NCBI GenBank assembly: GCA_016214425.1
Contig: JACRON010000129.1
Location: 1-5,172, forward strand
DNA length: 5,172 nucleotides
DNA from: Nitrospirota bacterium
GTDB taxonomy: Bacteria > Nitrospirota > CAKKRA01 > 9FT-COMBO-42-15
Reading direction: 5' to 3'
Positions 4,355 through 5,172 of this stretch are shown piece after piece. The stretch's first letter is position 1, and each line of letters opens with the position of its first letter. The position numbers and the translations under genes were made by a program. The notes under the pieces are model-generated. The model saw nothing but the letters and a program-made list of their open reading frames with translations, did not search any database and was not told the DNA's origin.

Positions 4355-5172
4355 ATGACCACGAATCGCAGAGAAGTTGTTATTGTAGACGGCGTAAGAA
4401 CACCCATTGGAAATCTCGGGGGGGCGATAAAAGACATACCTGCCCAGAGGCTTGGCGAAATAGTTATAAGGGAATTAATAAACCGCACAAAGATTGCCCC
4501 AAAGCTGATAGATGAGGTGATTTTTGGCTGTGTAAGCCAGTCATCTGATGCGCCAAACATAGCGAGGGTAATCGCATTAATGGCAGGCCTGCCAATAGAG
4601 ATCCCGGCATATACTGTGCAGAGAAACTGCTCATCTGGTTTGCAGTCCATTGTAAATGCCTGTCAGAATATTCAGGCAGGCGATGCAGACATACAGATTG
4701 CAGGCGGCGCAGAGAGCATGAGCAGCGCGCCGTATTTAAGCAGGGATTTGCGATTTGGAAAGAGATTAAAAAACAGCGTGATGGTAGACAGCCTATGGGA
4801 GGGACTGACAGACCCAATATGCAACCAGCTTATGGGAAGGACAGCAGAGAACCTTGTTGAGGAGTTTAATATAACCAGAGAAGAGCAGGACAAGTTTGCC
4901 ATAAGGAGCCACAAACTTGCATTCAGGGCAATCAGGGAGGGAAAATTCAAGGACGAGCTCGTGCCTGTAAGTGTGCCAAAGAAGGTTGCAGGAAAAGAGG
5001 TGGCGCCGGAGATATTTGCACAGGATGAGGGGCCAAATGTCGCCTTAACAGAGCAGATGCTTTCAGTATATCCAACCATATTTAAAGAAAATGGGAGCGT
5101 TACACCAGGCAACTCCTGCCCCATAAGCGATGGCGCTGCTGCTGTATTAATAATGTCCAAAGAAAAGGCAAA
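4355..5172 (+). CDS. Thiolase (acetyl-CoA C-acetyltransferase family), 5' part; runs past the window end
   Basis: Catalyses reversible thiolytic cleavage of 3-ketoacyl-CoA, or condensation of two acetyl-CoA, in the cytoplasm. The frame is open from ATG 4355 for 272 codons to the right edge; family members are about 390-400 residues, so around 70% is present. Features of the thiolase N-domain are VIVDGVRTPIGNLGGAIKD (9-27), DEVIFGCVSQ (53-62) and the nucleophile Cys92 in VQRNCSSGLQSI. These are followed by AGGAESMSSAPY and a loop domain containing LMGRTAEN and ITREEQDKFAIRSH. Near the edge VTPGNSCPISDGAAAVLIMS corresponds to the usual VTAGNSSGINDGAAA segment. The GHP and CxG catalytic motifs of the C-domain lie beyond the window. 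Substrate preference (acetoacetyl-CoA versus longer 3-ketoacyl-CoA) cannot be read from this part, so no symbol is given. The gene is the first of its transcript, with its own promoter. Confidence 0.95.
   Translation, partial: MTTNRREVVIVDGVRTPIGNLGGAIKDIPAQRLGEIVIRELINRTKIAPKLIDEVIFGCVSQSSDAPNIARVIALMAGLPIEIPAYTVQRNCSSGLQSIVNACQNIQAGDADIQIAGGAESMSSAPYLSRDLRFGKRLKNSVMVDSLWEGLTDPICNQLMGRTAENLVEEFNITREEQDKFAIRSHKLAFRAIREGKFKDELVPVSVPKKVAGKEVAPEIFAQDEGPNVALTEQMLSVYPTIFKENGSVTPGNSCPISDGAAAVLIMSKEKA

Noticed and set aside
4255..5160. Minus-strand open frames of 117-162 residues opposite the thiolase
   Set aside because: They are antisense shadows of a clear thiolase reading frame and have no start signals.

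Overview
The window reads like a chromosomal segment from an anaerobic Gram-negative bacterium of moderate to low GC. Isoleucine is often ATA and arginine often AGA or AGG, and the intergenic stretches are AT-rich and hold small hairpin repeats. A Tat-exported selenocysteine formate dehydrogenase next to a thiolase fits an anaerobe of the Thermodesulfobacteriota, Nitrospirota or a neighbouring candidate phylum. The phylum is inferred, not demonstrated.

Left part (1-1850, minus strand): the first 616 codons of a periplasmic formate dehydrogenase catalytic subunit of the FdnG/FdoG type. The gene runs off the left edge. Its reading frame is open throughout except for one in-frame TGA at 1371-1373. 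That TGA sits exactly at the active-site selenocysteine position and is followed by a SECIS-like hairpin, so this is one gene and not a short ORF plus a fragment.

Middle-left (about 1851-2551): roughly 700 bp without a convincing gene. It holds a nested palindromic element beside the fdh ribosome binding site, one copy of a C-rich/G-rich hairpin repeat, an AT-rich tract, three GAAACCT direct repeats, and candidate promoters facing both ways.

Centre (2552-2884): a 94-residue cysteine-rich zinc-ribbon-like protein of unknown function, then a strong probably bidirectional terminator shared with the convergent gene. Centre-right (2954-4000, minus): a P-loop ATPase of the AAA_14/DUF4143 type whose C-terminal part appears to have lost its nuclease-like core. 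It has a consensus promoter whose spacer is filled by a perfect 9-3-9 palindrome, and its start codon lies about where transcription should begin, suggesting a leaderless mRNA.

Right (4036-5172): about 320 bp of intergenic DNA with a second copy of the hairpin repeat (stem conserved by compensatory changes), a nine-C run and a good promoter with an inverted repeat at the predicted start site. It leads into the first 272 codons of a thiolase (acetyl-CoA acetyltransferase family), open at the right edge. The four genes appear to be separate transcription units; nothing ties them into one system. The most notable points are the recoded UGA, the palindrome-controlled ATPase gene with its reduced C-terminus, and the co-varying hairpin repeat pair.
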